A stretch of DNA of 64,000 nucleotides. Origin: Phenylobacterium sp. (GTDB lineage Bacteria; Pseudomonadota; Alphaproteobacteria; Caulobacterales; Caulobacteraceae). Every line of letters starts with the position of its first letter. Within the stretch, counting starts at the first letter, position 1. The DNA lies in the NCBI RefSeq assembly GCF_013822795.1, contig NZ_PNLB01000007.1:124001-188000 (forward strand), given 5' to 3'. Under the pieces are notes generated by a model. The model ran no database searches and was not told the origin of the DNA. It saw nothing but the letters and a program-made list of their open reading frames with translations. Positions 6,951 through 14,201 of this stretch are shown here, one piece after another. The position numbers were made by a program, and so were the translations under genes.

Positions 6951-8662
6951 GCGGCGTCTCCTTCCAGGGGACGCACGGTCACCACGTTAAACATGCCCGC
7001 ATGCATGTGGTACAGCAGGTGGCAGTGGAACGCCCAGTCGCCGCGCTCATCGGCGGTGAAGTCGAACGCCACCTTGCCGCCCGGCAGCACGTTGACGGTG
7101 TGCTTGCGCGGATGTCGCCCCGGATTGCCGGTCACCACCTCGAAGAAGTGGCCGTGCAGGTGGATCGGGTGGGCCATCATCGAGTCGTTGACCAGCACCA
7201 CGCGGACCCGCTCGTTGTAGCGGAACGGGATCGGGTCCTTCAGGTGGCTGTAGCTCACCCCGTCGAACGCCCACATGAAGCGTTCCATATTGCCGGTCAG
7301 ATGGATCTCCAGCTCGCGCGACGGCGGCCTGGGATCGGGATTGGGATCGAGCGAGACGAGATCCTTGAGGGTCAGCACCTTGTGGCCGACGTCCTCCAGC
7401 CCCTGCCCCGGATCGCCGGTGCGGTCGGCCGGCATCGGCGAGATCATCTGCACGCCGGGGCCCAGTTTCACCTGCGGCGCGTTGCGCGGATCGAGCATGG
7501 ACATGCCCGAGTGGTCCATCTCCATGCCTTCCATGCCGGGCATGGCCGAGTGGTCCATGCCCATGTCGCGCATGTTGAGCAGCGGTCGCTTGCGGAGCGG
7601 CGGGACCGGCGACGTCATGCCGAGGCGTGGGGCCAGCGTGGCGCGGCCCATGCCGGAGCGGTCGGCCGCCTCTGCGACGAGCGTGTAGGCCTGATCGGCC
7701 ATCGGCTGGACCACGACGTCGTAGGTCTCGGCCGGAGCGATCTGGAATTCTTCAACGTCCACGGGAACGACGTTCTGGCCGTCCGTCTGCACGACGCTGA
7801 GCTTCAGGCCCGGAATCCGGACGTTGAAGATAGTCATGGCGCCGGCGTTGACGAAGCGCAGCCGCACGCGCTCGCCCGGCGTGAACAGGCCCGTCCAGTT
7901 GTCCTTCGGCCCATGGCCGTTGATCAGGAAGGTGTAGGTCGACCCGGTGACGTCCATGACGTCGGTGGGGTCCATCAGCATCTTGGACCACTCTTTGCGG
8001 TCCTTGAACGACTGGTCCTCGCCCTTCAGCAGGCCGGCGACGGTCTGCTTCTGCATGTTGAAGTAGCCGGCGTGCGCCTTCAGCTTCCGGAAGATCTCGT
8101 GCGGATGCATGAAGCTGTAGTCGGACAGCACGATCACGTGCTCGCGGTCGGACTTCACCGGATCTTCGCCGGCGGGGTCGATGACGATCGGCCCATAGTG
8201 GCCCATCTGCTCCTGCAGGCCCGAATGGCTGTGATACCAGTAGGTGCCGGCTTGGCGGACCTTGAACTCATAGTTGAACGTCTCGCCCGGCTTGATGCCG
8301 GGGAAGCTGACGCCCGGCACCCCGTCCATCTCGAACGGCAGCAACAGGCCGTGCCAGTGGATCGAGGTGTCCTCGTCGAGATTGTTGGTGACCGAGAGGC
8401 GGACCTGCTGGCCCTCCTTCAGGCGGACCAGCGGCGCGGGCACCGTGCCGTTAACGGTGACCGCATGGCCGGCCCGGCCGTCGACCTTGAAGGGCGTGTG
8501 CCCGACGGTCAGGGCGATGTTCTCGCCGGACACGGTCGGCAGGGTGCTGGCGATGCCCGGGGTTCCGCTCTGCGCCCAGGCCGGCAGCAGCGCGCTCAGC
8601 GCCGCCCCGCCGCCCAAGGCGGACGCCCCGCGCAGCAGTTGACGTCGATCCAAGTGGTTCAT
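6947..8662 (-). CDS. copA: Copper resistance multicopper oxidase CopA/PcoA
   Basis: The protein has 571 residues and a twin-arginine signal (DRRQLLRG near residue 6, hydrophobic run, cleavage after PAWAQ), so it is exported folded. All four copper motifs are visible: HWHGLLLPFEMDG, YWYHSHSGLQEQ, HPIHLHGHFFEV near residue 500, and HCHLLYHMHAGM near the C-terminus. A Met/His-rich insert around residues 360-390 (MGMDHSAMPGMEGMEMDHSGM) is typical of PcoA and should bind Cu(I). The enzyme oxidises Cu(I) and helps sequester copper in the periplasm. It starts 154 bp after the sigma gene, with its own ECF-type promoter motif in between, and overlaps copB. Confidence 0.95.
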   Translation of the reverse strand: MNHLDRRQLLRGASALGGGAALSALLPAWAQSGTPGIASTLPTVSGENIALTVGHTPFKVDGRAGHAVTVNGTVPAPLVRLKEGQQVRLSVTNNLDEDTSIHWHGLLLPFEMDGVPGVSFPGIKPGETFNYEFKVRQAGTYWYHSHSGLQEQMGHYGPIVIDPAGEDPVKSDREHVIVLSDYSFMHPHEIFRKLKAHAGYFNMQKQTVAGLLKGEDQSFKDRKEWSKMLMDPTDVMDVTGSTYTFLINGHGPKDNWTGLFTPGERVRLRFVNAGAMTIFNVRIPGLKLSVVQTDGQNVVPVDVEEFQIAPAETYDVVVQPMADQAYTLVAEAADRSGMGRATLAPRLGMTSPVPPLRKRPLLNMRDMGMDHSAMPGMEGMEMDHSGMSMLDPRNAPQVKLGPGVQMISPMPADRTGDPGQGLEDVGHKVLTLKDLVSLDPNPDPRPPSRELEIHLTGNMERFMWAFDGVSYSHLKDPIPFRYNERVRVVLVNDSMMAHPIHLHGHFFEVVTGNPGRHPRKHTVNVLPGGKVAFDFTADERGDWAFHCHLLYHMHAGMFNVVTVRPLEGDAA

Positions 8663-8792
8663 GGGCGGCCCTTCGAAGCAAAGCCCGCCACGCGCAGGAA
8701 GGCGCCGACGGGTCGGGTACAGGTCGTTTCAGTCATGGCGGGAAAGGAACAGGTTCCCATGGTGGGAGGGTCAAGCGAGCGGTCAAAATGAG

Positions 8793-8820
8793 ATACGCGC
8801 GTCCGATCGTTTTCCCTCAG
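8793..8820 (-). promoter_or_regulatory. ECF-type promoter motif upstream of copA
   Basis: On the minus strand the sequence reads CTGAGGGA, 13 bases, CGCGTAT. The same two blocks at the same distance occur before the sigma operon. The -35 block overlaps the stop codon of the sigma gene, and copA begins about 130 bp downstream of the -10 block. A second inverted repeat, GGAACAGGTTCC, lies inside the leader at 8746-8757 and could be an operator or RNA element. Confidence 0.6.
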
Positions 8821-9401
8821 GCCGGCCCCGCCAAATCCTCGATCTTCAGCAATTCGGCCAGCCGCCGACGTGCGCGATAGACCCGCGTCTCGATGGTCTT
8901 CGCCGAAACGCCCAGCACCTCGCCCGCCGCTTGCTGGGACAGCTCCTCGAACACCGTCAGGATCAACGGCTCCTTGAGCTTGGCCGGCAGCTGGGCGATC
9001 GCCCTGTCCAGCGCGCGGCGCCGTTCAGTGGCGATCAGGCTACTGTCGGCGCGGGGCTGCGGATCGGGCGCCGCGGCGACCTCCTCGCCGCCCGGATCGG
9101 CGCCGAAGAACACTCGCCTCACCGTCTCGCGGCGGCCGCGGTCACGGCATTTGTTGAGCGCGATGGCGCGCATCCAGCTGGAGAACGAGCGTCCAGGATC
9201 GTAGCGCGCCAGGTTGCGCCACGCGGCGACGAAACTCTCCTGGACGACTTCGTAGGCGGCGTCGGCGTCGCCGACGTAGCGACGGACGAAGCGGTACAGC
9301 CAGTCCTTGTGGCGACGCATGAGCTGGGTGAACGCGTGATCCTCGCCATCGAGCGCCCGTCGGGTCAGCTCGGCGTCGGACGCCTCGTCGGGCCCGGTCA
9401 C
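8817..9401 (-). CDS. RNA polymerase ECF sigma factor, CnrH-like
   Basis: The protein has 194 residues. Sigma region 2 covers about residues 18-85, with FVRRYVGDADAAYEVVQESFVAAWR and RSFSSWMRAIALNKCRD. A linker follows, then sigma region 4 at about 130-185 (AIAQLPAKLKEPLIL, GVSAKTIETRVYRARRRL). It ends a three-gene set with a CnrY-like anti-sigma factor and a CnrX-like periplasmic metal sensor, each overlapping the next by 4 bp. In the CnrYXH scheme metal binding to X releases H from Y at the membrane. Targets here are suggested by a shared promoter motif before this operon, before copA and upstream of the TonB receptor. Target choice is inferred, not shown. Confidence 0.9.
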   Translation of the reverse strand: MTGPDEASDAELTRRALDGEDHAFTQLMRRHKDWLYRFVRRYVGDADAAYEVVQESFVAAWRNLARYDPGRSFSSWMRAIALNKCRDRGRRETVRRVFFGADPGGEEVAAAPDPQPRADSSLIATERRRALDRAIAQLPAKLKEPLILTVFEELSQQAAGEVLGVSAKTIETRVYRARRRLAELLKIEDLAGPA

Positions 9402-9835
9402 TTCGCGTCTTCGGTCAGGGCCTCCGACACGCGTCTGTCGAAGATCGCGGCCTGTTCGGGGGTCAGGATCGCCCGCATCTGCAGGATATGGACGACCGTC
9501 TCCTTCTGGAGTTCGCCCATCACATCGTGGAAGTGCTCGATCGCGGTCCGCACTTCGGGGGAGTACTCGTGCTTGGCGTTGATCGCGCCGGCCAGCTCGG
9601 CGTTGGCCATCCGCAGTTCGGCTTCACGGGCGCTGCGGGTGATGGAGAACTCCCGCTCGATCGCCTGCAGCTGGCGGCTCTGCTCTGCGCTCAGGCTGAG
9701 CTTGTCGTGCATGAACTCGTGCAGCGACGGCTCTTGCTTGGCCTTGATGACATAGGTCGCCCCGCCCCAGGCGCCGAGTCCCGCCGCCAGGGCCGCGAGC
9801 AGCACCGTCAGGATCGCACCGCGAAGTCCGCTCAC
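9398..9835 (-). CDS. Periplasmic metal sensor, CnrX-like
   Basis: This 145-residue protein has one N-terminal membrane anchor (residues about 6-30) and a periplasmic four-helix domain. Residues H39, H43, E60, H116 and M120 reproduce the spacing I recall for the nickel/cobalt ligands of Cupriavidus CnrX (H42, H46, E63, H119, M123). They lie in HEFMH, AIERE and VVHILQM. The sequence GELQKET also fits the family. It would sense metal in the periplasm and control the anti-sigma factor encoded just upstream. Its gene overlaps both neighbours by 4 bp. The Ni/Co-type site beside copper resistance genes is unusual, and the true inducer could be copper, nickel or cobalt. Confidence 0.85.
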   Translation of the reverse strand: MSGLRGAILTVLLAALAAGLGAWGGATYVIKAKQEPSLHEFMHDKLSLSAEQSRQLQAIEREFSITRSAREAELRMANAELAGAINAKHEYSPEVRTAIEHFHDVMGELQKETVVHILQMRAILTPEQAAIFDRRVSEALTEDAK

Positions 9836-10125
9836 CGGCGCGCTTCCAGCAGGGTCGAAGGTGCAAGCCGGCTGTCCAGGGCGAAGACCGACGTTTCCTT
9901 CGGCGCGGCGACCGCGGCCACCGCCGAGGCGCTGCCGACCGCAGCGCCGACGACCAACGCCATGACCACGCTCGCCATGCGGACGGGGGCAAAGCCCAAC
10001 GCGGAGGCGCGCTCGATACGCGCGCCGCCGATCCGCCGCCAGACAGCGGGTTCGAGCTGGCTCAGATCGCGGTCCGCTCCCTGCGATCGCAGGCCTTCGA
10101 CCAGTTCATCCAGCGGGTGGTTCAT
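9832..10125 (-). CDS. CnrY-like membrane anti-sigma factor
   Basis: The protein has 97 residues. The N-terminal half (residues 1-45) is cytoplasmic and would bind the sigma factor. One membrane helix follows at about residues 50-70 (MASVVMALVVGAAVGSASAVAAV), then a short periplasmic tail. Size, topology and position before a CnrX-like and a CnrH-like gene identify it as the CnrY counterpart, since sequence similarity in this family is weak. The start at 10125 is chosen because GGAG stands upstream and because the longer frame would run across the promoter motif at 10155-10182. It probably holds the sigma factor at the membrane until the sensor binds metal. Confidence 0.75.
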   Translation of the reverse strand: MNHPLDELVEGLRSQGADRDLSQLEPAVWRRIGGARIERASALGFAPVRMASVVMALVVGAAVGSASAVAAVAAPKETSVFALDSRLAPSTLLEARR

Positions 10126-10154
10126 CGACGACTCCGAATACGTCACGCCATGTA

Positions 10155-10182
10155 ATACGCGACCGCCACGCAAATCCCTCAG
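10155..10182 (-). promoter_or_regulatory. ECF-type promoter motif upstream of sigma operon (autoregulation)
   Basis: Read on the minus strand: CTGAGGGA, 13 bases, CGCGTAT. It matches the copA site base for base in both blocks and in spacing. The -10 block ends about 30 bp before the anti-sigma start codon. ECF sigma operons usually control themselves, so this is the expected place for the motif. Confidence 0.65.
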
Positions 10183-10302
10183 CTTTTGCAGATGCACCGC
10201 GCCTCCGGGCGCGCGGGAGTTGCATCCACCGGGGCGCCACCTGACATCCATCGAGCGTCCACAGTCCCGCCGCACGGTGGATGGCGCCGTCGAGGATCAT
10301 CC

Positions 10303-11400
10303 ATGCCAGCCGCCATCGCCATCGAACCCCGCCTGACCGATCTGGCGATCAAGGCCGCGCCATTGCTGGAGGTGCGACTGGCGAAGTCACGCGCCCCGGC
10401 CCTCGCCGCCGCCGTGGTGAACCGCAACGGCGTGGTTTGGTCCGGCGCCGCCGGCGTGCGGCGGCGATCGCAGGAAACGCCGGTAAGCCACTCCGATCGC
10501 TGGCATCTTGGCTCCAACACCAAGGCCATGACCGCGGCGCTGTTCGCCCGCCTGGTGCAGGCCGAACTCGCACGCTGGGACGCTCCCCTCCCGAGCCTGT
10601 TTCCAGGCCTGCGGGCGCATCCGGCGTGGGAGGCCCTTACGATCGCCGATCTCCTGCGGCATCGATCGGGCCTGCGCGACCGCGGCCTGGTCGACGCCGA
10701 ATGGATCGTCGCAGCGCGCTCCTCCCCTGCCCGGGCAAGCGAGCAGCGCAGCGAGCTAGCGGCGCGGGCGCTGGAAGCGCCGCCACGTCGCCGCGATCGC
10801 AGGTTCGCCTACGCCAACGCCAACTATGTGATCGCGGGCGCGGCGATCGAACGGATCACCGGCCAGACCTGGGAGGACGCCATGCGCACCTGGCTGATCG
10901 AGCCGCTCGGCATGAGCTCGGCCGGCTTCGGCGCGCCGCGCGGCGATCAGCCCTGGGGCCACCCGAGCCGGATGGCGGGGTTTGGCGTCGGGCCGGCGAT
11001 CGACCCGCAGCAGCCCGAGGCCGACAATCCGGCCTTTCTGGGTCCCGCCGGGACGGCGCACATGTCGCTGAACGACCACGCCCGGTTCGTGCGGTTGTTC
11101 CTCGCCGACGGCGCCGGGTTCCTGACCCGCGCCAGCATCGGCGCCCTGACCACCCCGCCGACCGGCGAGCCCAACGACTATGCGTTCGGCTGGGGCGTGA
11201 TCGCCGACCGCCCGTGGGCCCAAGGGCCCGTCCTGCTGCACGAAGGCTCGAACACGCTTTGGCATTCGGTGGTCATCGTCGGGCCGCAGCGCGGGCTGGC
11301 GGTGCTGACCGCCGCCAACGCCGCGGGGCCCGGCGGTCGCGCCGCCCAAGGACTGGCGCTGGACCTCCTCAAGCTATACGCAGGCGTCGACCGGCCGTGA
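10303..11400 (+). CDS. Serine hydrolase, beta-lactamase class C family
   Basis: This 365-residue protein has the class C triad: SNTK (serine nucleophile and lysine) in HLGSNTKAMTA near residue 68, YAN in FAYANANY near residue 170, and HEG in LLHEGSN near residue 315. No signal peptide is seen at the chosen ATG, nor in the longer in-frame extension back to 10186, so a cytoplasmic esterase or peptidase is more likely than a true beta-lactamase. It is divergent from the metal sigma operon and ends 77 bp before the response regulator. Its substrate cannot be read from the sequence. The start at 10303 is preferred because the extension is compositionally unlike protein. Confidence 0.82.
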   Translation: MPAAIAIEPRLTDLAIKAAPLLEVRLAKSRAPALAAAVVNRNGVVWSGAAGVRRRSQETPVSHSDRWHLGSNTKAMTAALFARLVQAELARWDAPLPSLFPGLRAHPAWEALTIADLLRHRSGLRDRGLVDAEWIVAARSSPARASEQRSELAARALEAPPRRRDRRFAYANANYVIAGAAIERITGQTWEDAMRTWLIEPLGMSSAGFGAPRGDQPWGHPSRMAGFGVGPAIDPQQPEADNPAFLGPAGTAHMSLNDHARFVRLFLADGAGFLTRASIGALTTPPTGEPNDYAFGWGVIADRPWAQGPVLLHEGSNTLWHSVVIVGPQRGLAVLTAANAAGPGGRAAQGLALDLLKLYAGVDRP

Positions 11401-11476
11401 GCATCCCACGGGTGGATGCGCACGGGCTGGCCTAGTTCTGCGCCAAATCTCCACAATCCCCCGGCTCGTGGCCCGC

Positions 11477-12169
11477 ATGGACAACGCCCTCATCCTGATC
11501 GTCGAAGACGAGCCCGAAATCGCCGAGATCCTCGACGCCTATCTCGGACGCGACGGCTTCCGCACAGTGCGCGCGGCCGATGGGGTGACAGCGCTGCAGC
11601 ACCACCGCATGCTGCGTCCCGACCTCGTCGTCCTCGACGTCAAGCTGCCGAAGGCTGACGGGTTCGAGGTCCTGGCCGAGATCCGCCGGCGCGGCGATAC
11701 GCCGGTGATCATGGCCACCGCCCTGGCCGAGGACCTCGACAAGCTTTCAGCGCTGCGGATCGGCGCCGACGACTATGTGGTCAAACCGTTCAATCCGCTG
11801 GAGCTCGTCGCGCGCGCTCGCGCAGTCCTGCGCCGGACCCAGGCCCGCGGCGTCAGCCACCTGCTGCGCCTGGGGCCGCTGGAGATCGACCCGCAAGCCT
11901 ATTCCGTCACCGTCCTGGGCGAGGCGGAGCCCAAGTCGCTCGACCTCACGCTCACCGAGTTCCGGCTGCTGGAACATATGGCCCGCACACCCCGCAAGGT
12001 GTTCAGCCGCGCCGAGCTGCTCGATGCATGCCTGCCAGACGGCGACGCCCTGGAGCGCACGGTCGACAGCCATGTCTCCAACCTTCGCCGCAAGCTGGAA
12101 GCGGCCGGCGCCGGCGAGTTGCTGGAAGGGGTTCGCGGGGTCGGCTACCGGCTCGCCCACCTGCCATGA
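11477..12169 (+). CDS. Response regulator, OmpR/AdeR-like
   Basis: The protein has about 230 residues. The receiver domain has the acidic pair in VEDEPEIAEIL, the phospho-acceptor Asp in VVLDVKLP and the conserved Lys in VVKPFNPLELVARARAVLRR. The C-terminal winged helix has LTLTEFRLLEHM, ALERTVDSHVSNLRRKLE and GVRGVGYRL. Several stretches, especially ALERTVDSHVS and the KPFNP region, recall AdeR and BaeR, which control drug efflux. The ATG at 11477 is taken as start; a GTG nine bases earlier is possible. It overlaps the kinase gene by 4 bp. A TolC/HlyD/ABC permease set 2 kb downstream on the same strand is a plausible target. Confidence 0.92.
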   Translation: MDNALILIVEDEPEIAEILDAYLGRDGFRTVRAADGVTALQHHRMLRPDLVVLDVKLPKADGFEVLAEIRRRGDTPVIMATALAEDLDKLSALRIGADDYVVKPFNPLELVARARAVLRRTQARGVSHLLRLGPLEIDPQAYSVTVLGEAEPKSLDLTLTEFRLLEHMARTPRKVFSRAELLDACLPDGDALERTVDSHVSNLRRKLEAAGAGELLEGVRGVGYRLAHLP

Positions 12170-13341
12170 CCCGCCTGCGCCGCATGCCGCGCCGGCCATG
12201 GAAGCTGAGCGCCCAGTTGGTCGCGGCGATGACCGCCGTCGTCGCCCTGTCGGTGATCATCATGATCGGCGGCATGGCGCTGTACTACCTGATCCTCGAC
12301 AAGGTCCTGCGACTACAGATGCCGCCGCAGGCGCTAGCGGCCTATCACGCCATCGAGGCCAATCGCACGCCGCAGCCGGCGGACTTCCAGATCCTGCTCG
12401 ATGTCCACAAGGGACTGGAAACCCAGTTGAGCCTGATGGAGCTCGGCGCCCTGGCCGTTTGCGGCGCGGTGGCGCTGACCGCAGGCGTCGCCGCGGCGCT
12501 CTGGTTCGCCCGCAGCATCAGCGATCCTCTGCACCGGGTCGCGGCGACGGCGCGCCGGGTGGCGGGCGGCGACCTTGGCGCGCGCGTCGTGCAGCCGGAG
12601 ATCGGCGGCGGCGCCGGCGAAACGCATCAGCTGATCGCCGACTTCAACCTCATGGCCGACGAAATGCAGCGCGCAGAACGCGACATGCGCGAGAGCGTGG
12701 CGGCGATCGCCCACGAGCTGCGCACGCCGCTGACCGTGCTGCGCGGCCGGCTGCAGGGGATGTCCGACGGGGTCTTCGTGCCCGACAGCAAGGGACTGGC
12801 TGGCCTGATCCTGCAGGTCGACTCGCTGACCCAGATCGTCGAGGACCTCCGCACCTTGAGCCTGGCCATGGCCGGCCGGCTCCTGCTGCAGCCCGCGAAC
12901 CTGGACCTGGCGGTGGAGATCGAGGCGGCCGTCGACGCGCTGGCCCCCGATTTCACCGCCGCCGGGTTGATCATCGAGCGCGACCTGCGTCCCGCGCCGG
13001 TGCGCGCCGACCCGGCGCGACTGCGTCAGGTGCTGCTGGTCATGCTGGAGAACGCGCGGCGCTACGCGCTGGCCGGCGGGGTAGCCCGGGTCGAGACCCG
13101 CCGCGGCGAAGGCATGGTCTATCTGCGGGTCCTCGACCGTGGCCCTGGCCTGCGGGTCGGCGATGAAGAACGGGTGTTCGAGCGCTTCTGGCGGGCTGAC
13201 GAATCCCGCTCGCGCGACGCCGGCGGCACTGGCCTGGGGCTAGCGGTGGTCAAGGCCATCGCCGAAGCCCACGGCGGCACTGCGATCGCTTTCGCCCGCC
13301 CGGGCGGCGGCGCCTGCTTCGAGATCCGTCTGCCGGCCTAG
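12166..13341 (+). CDS. Sensor histidine kinase, AdeS-like
   Basis: The kinase has 391 residues. Membrane helices lie at about residues 13-45 and 90-115, enclosing a short periplasmic loop of about 45 residues. A HAMP segment (SISDPLHRVAATARRVAGGDL) follows, then the phospho-acceptor helix with AIAHELRTPLTVL, and an ATPase domain with N-box LENARRY, DRGPGLR and GGTGLGLAVV. It partners the AdeR-like regulator whose gene it overlaps (ATGA). The small periplasmic loop suggests sensing of membrane state or of hydrophobic drugs rather than a soluble ligand, but this is inference. Confidence 0.92.
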   Translation: MTRLRRMPRRPWKLSAQLVAAMTAVVALSVIIMIGGMALYYLILDKVLRLQMPPQALAAYHAIEANRTPQPADFQILLDVHKGLETQLSLMELGALAVCGAVALTAGVAAALWFARSISDPLHRVAATARRVAGGDLGARVVQPEIGGGAGETHQLIADFNLMADEMQRAERDMRESVAAIAHELRTPLTVLRGRLQGMSDGVFVPDSKGLAGLILQVDSLTQIVEDLRTLSLAMAGRLLLQPANLDLAVEIEAAVDALAPDFTAAGLIIERDLRPAPVRADPARLRQVLLVMLENARRYALAGGVARVETRRGEGMVYLRVLDRGPGLRVGDEERVFERFWRADESRSRDAGGTGLGLAVVKAIAEAHGGTAIAFARPGGGACFEIRLPA

Positions 13342-13445
13342 CGCTCCGTCGCCGCTCGGCGCGGCCTGCGCCCGGGCTCCACACTCCCGGCTCAAATGAC
13401 CCTCGCGCGACCGAGTTGCGGCCGCGCTTCCGAGGAGAGTTGAGT

Positions 13446-14039
13446 ATGAAATTCTGGATCATCCCCCTGGCCGGTGCCCTCTCGCTCGGCGCGACGGCCG
13501 CCAGCGCCGAACCGTTCCAGGGCTTCCATGTCGGCGCCGGGATCGGCGGCTCGAAAGTCCAATCTGAAGACGCCATCCCCGGCTTCACCCGCAAGGCCGA
13601 CAATGACGCCAGCGGGTTCGCCTACCGCGCCTTCGCCGGCTACGACCTGCGAGTGTCGGAGCGAATTGTGATCGGCGCCGAGGCCGGGATCAGCGGCGGC
13701 GACAAGAAGATCGAGAGCCGCATCGACACCGCGCGGGTCAAGGTCGATCCGGGCCGCGGCTACGACGTCACCGCGCGGCTCGGCTTCCTGGCGACCGACA
13801 ACCTGATGCTCTACGGCCGCGCCGGCTGGGCGCGCCAGGACTTCGAGCGCGAAATCCGCTTCACCAACAACGCGACAGTGATCCGCAGCGACAAGGACGT
13901 CGACGGCAAGCTGTTCGGCGCCGGCGTCGAGTACGCGGTCTCCGACAACATCGCCGTCCGCGCCGAGTATGACCGCACGGACTTCGACGGCGACCGCAAG
14001 CGCGACCGCCTGCTGGTCAGCGCCTCCTACCGCTTCTGA
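13446..14039 (+). CDS. Outer membrane beta-barrel protein, Omp25/31-like
   Basis: This 197-residue protein has a signal peptide (residues 1-21, ending ATAASAE) and then an eight-strand-type small barrel: GFHVGAGIGGS, AFAGYDL, IGAEAGISGGD, YDVTARLGFLATDNLMLYGRAGWA, LFGAGVEYAVSDNIAVRAEYDR and the C-terminal aromatic SASYRF. This is the pattern of alphaproteobacterial porin-family proteins. It follows the kinase by 104 bp with its own GAGGAGAG ribosome site. It may belong to the same envelope-stress set as the two-component system and efflux genes on either side. Its role is structural or unknown. Confidence 0.85.
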   Translation: MKFWIIPLAGALSLGATAASAEPFQGFHVGAGIGGSKVQSEDAIPGFTRKADNDASGFAYRAFAGYDLRVSERIVIGAEAGISGGDKKIESRIDTARVKVDPGRGYDVTARLGFLATDNLMLYGRAGWARQDFEREIRFTNNATVIRSDKDVDGKLFGAGVEYAVSDNIAVRAEYDRTDFDGDRKRDRLLVSASYRF

Positions 14040-14081
14040 TCCTTCGCGGCCGCGCAGTCCCCCATTGCGCGCGGCCGCAAG

Positions 14082-14110
14082 GGGGCGGCCCCTTGCCCCG
14101 GGGCCGCCCC
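14082..14110 (+). terminator. GC-rich hairpin after the porin gene
   Basis: Arms GGGGCGGCCCC (14082-14092) and GGGGCCGCCCC (14100-14110) pair over 11 bp around a 7-base loop. No T run follows, so it is either a weak terminator or only a stable 3' end. A second palindrome with GCGGCCGCGC arms precedes it at about 14046-14078. Confidence 0.4.
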
Positions 14111-14201
14111 ATCCCGCCCAAGACACGCAGGGGTGGAAGCCGCGCCGTTCCGGCGCCATGCTCGATCCGAACGCCCTTGGGCCGTCAGATTCGGAGGCGA
14201 G

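Noticed and set aside
7001..8791. Plus-strand open frame of about 600 codons opposite copA
   Set aside because: The minus strand encodes CopA with all four copper motifs; the antisense product shows no recognisable fold.
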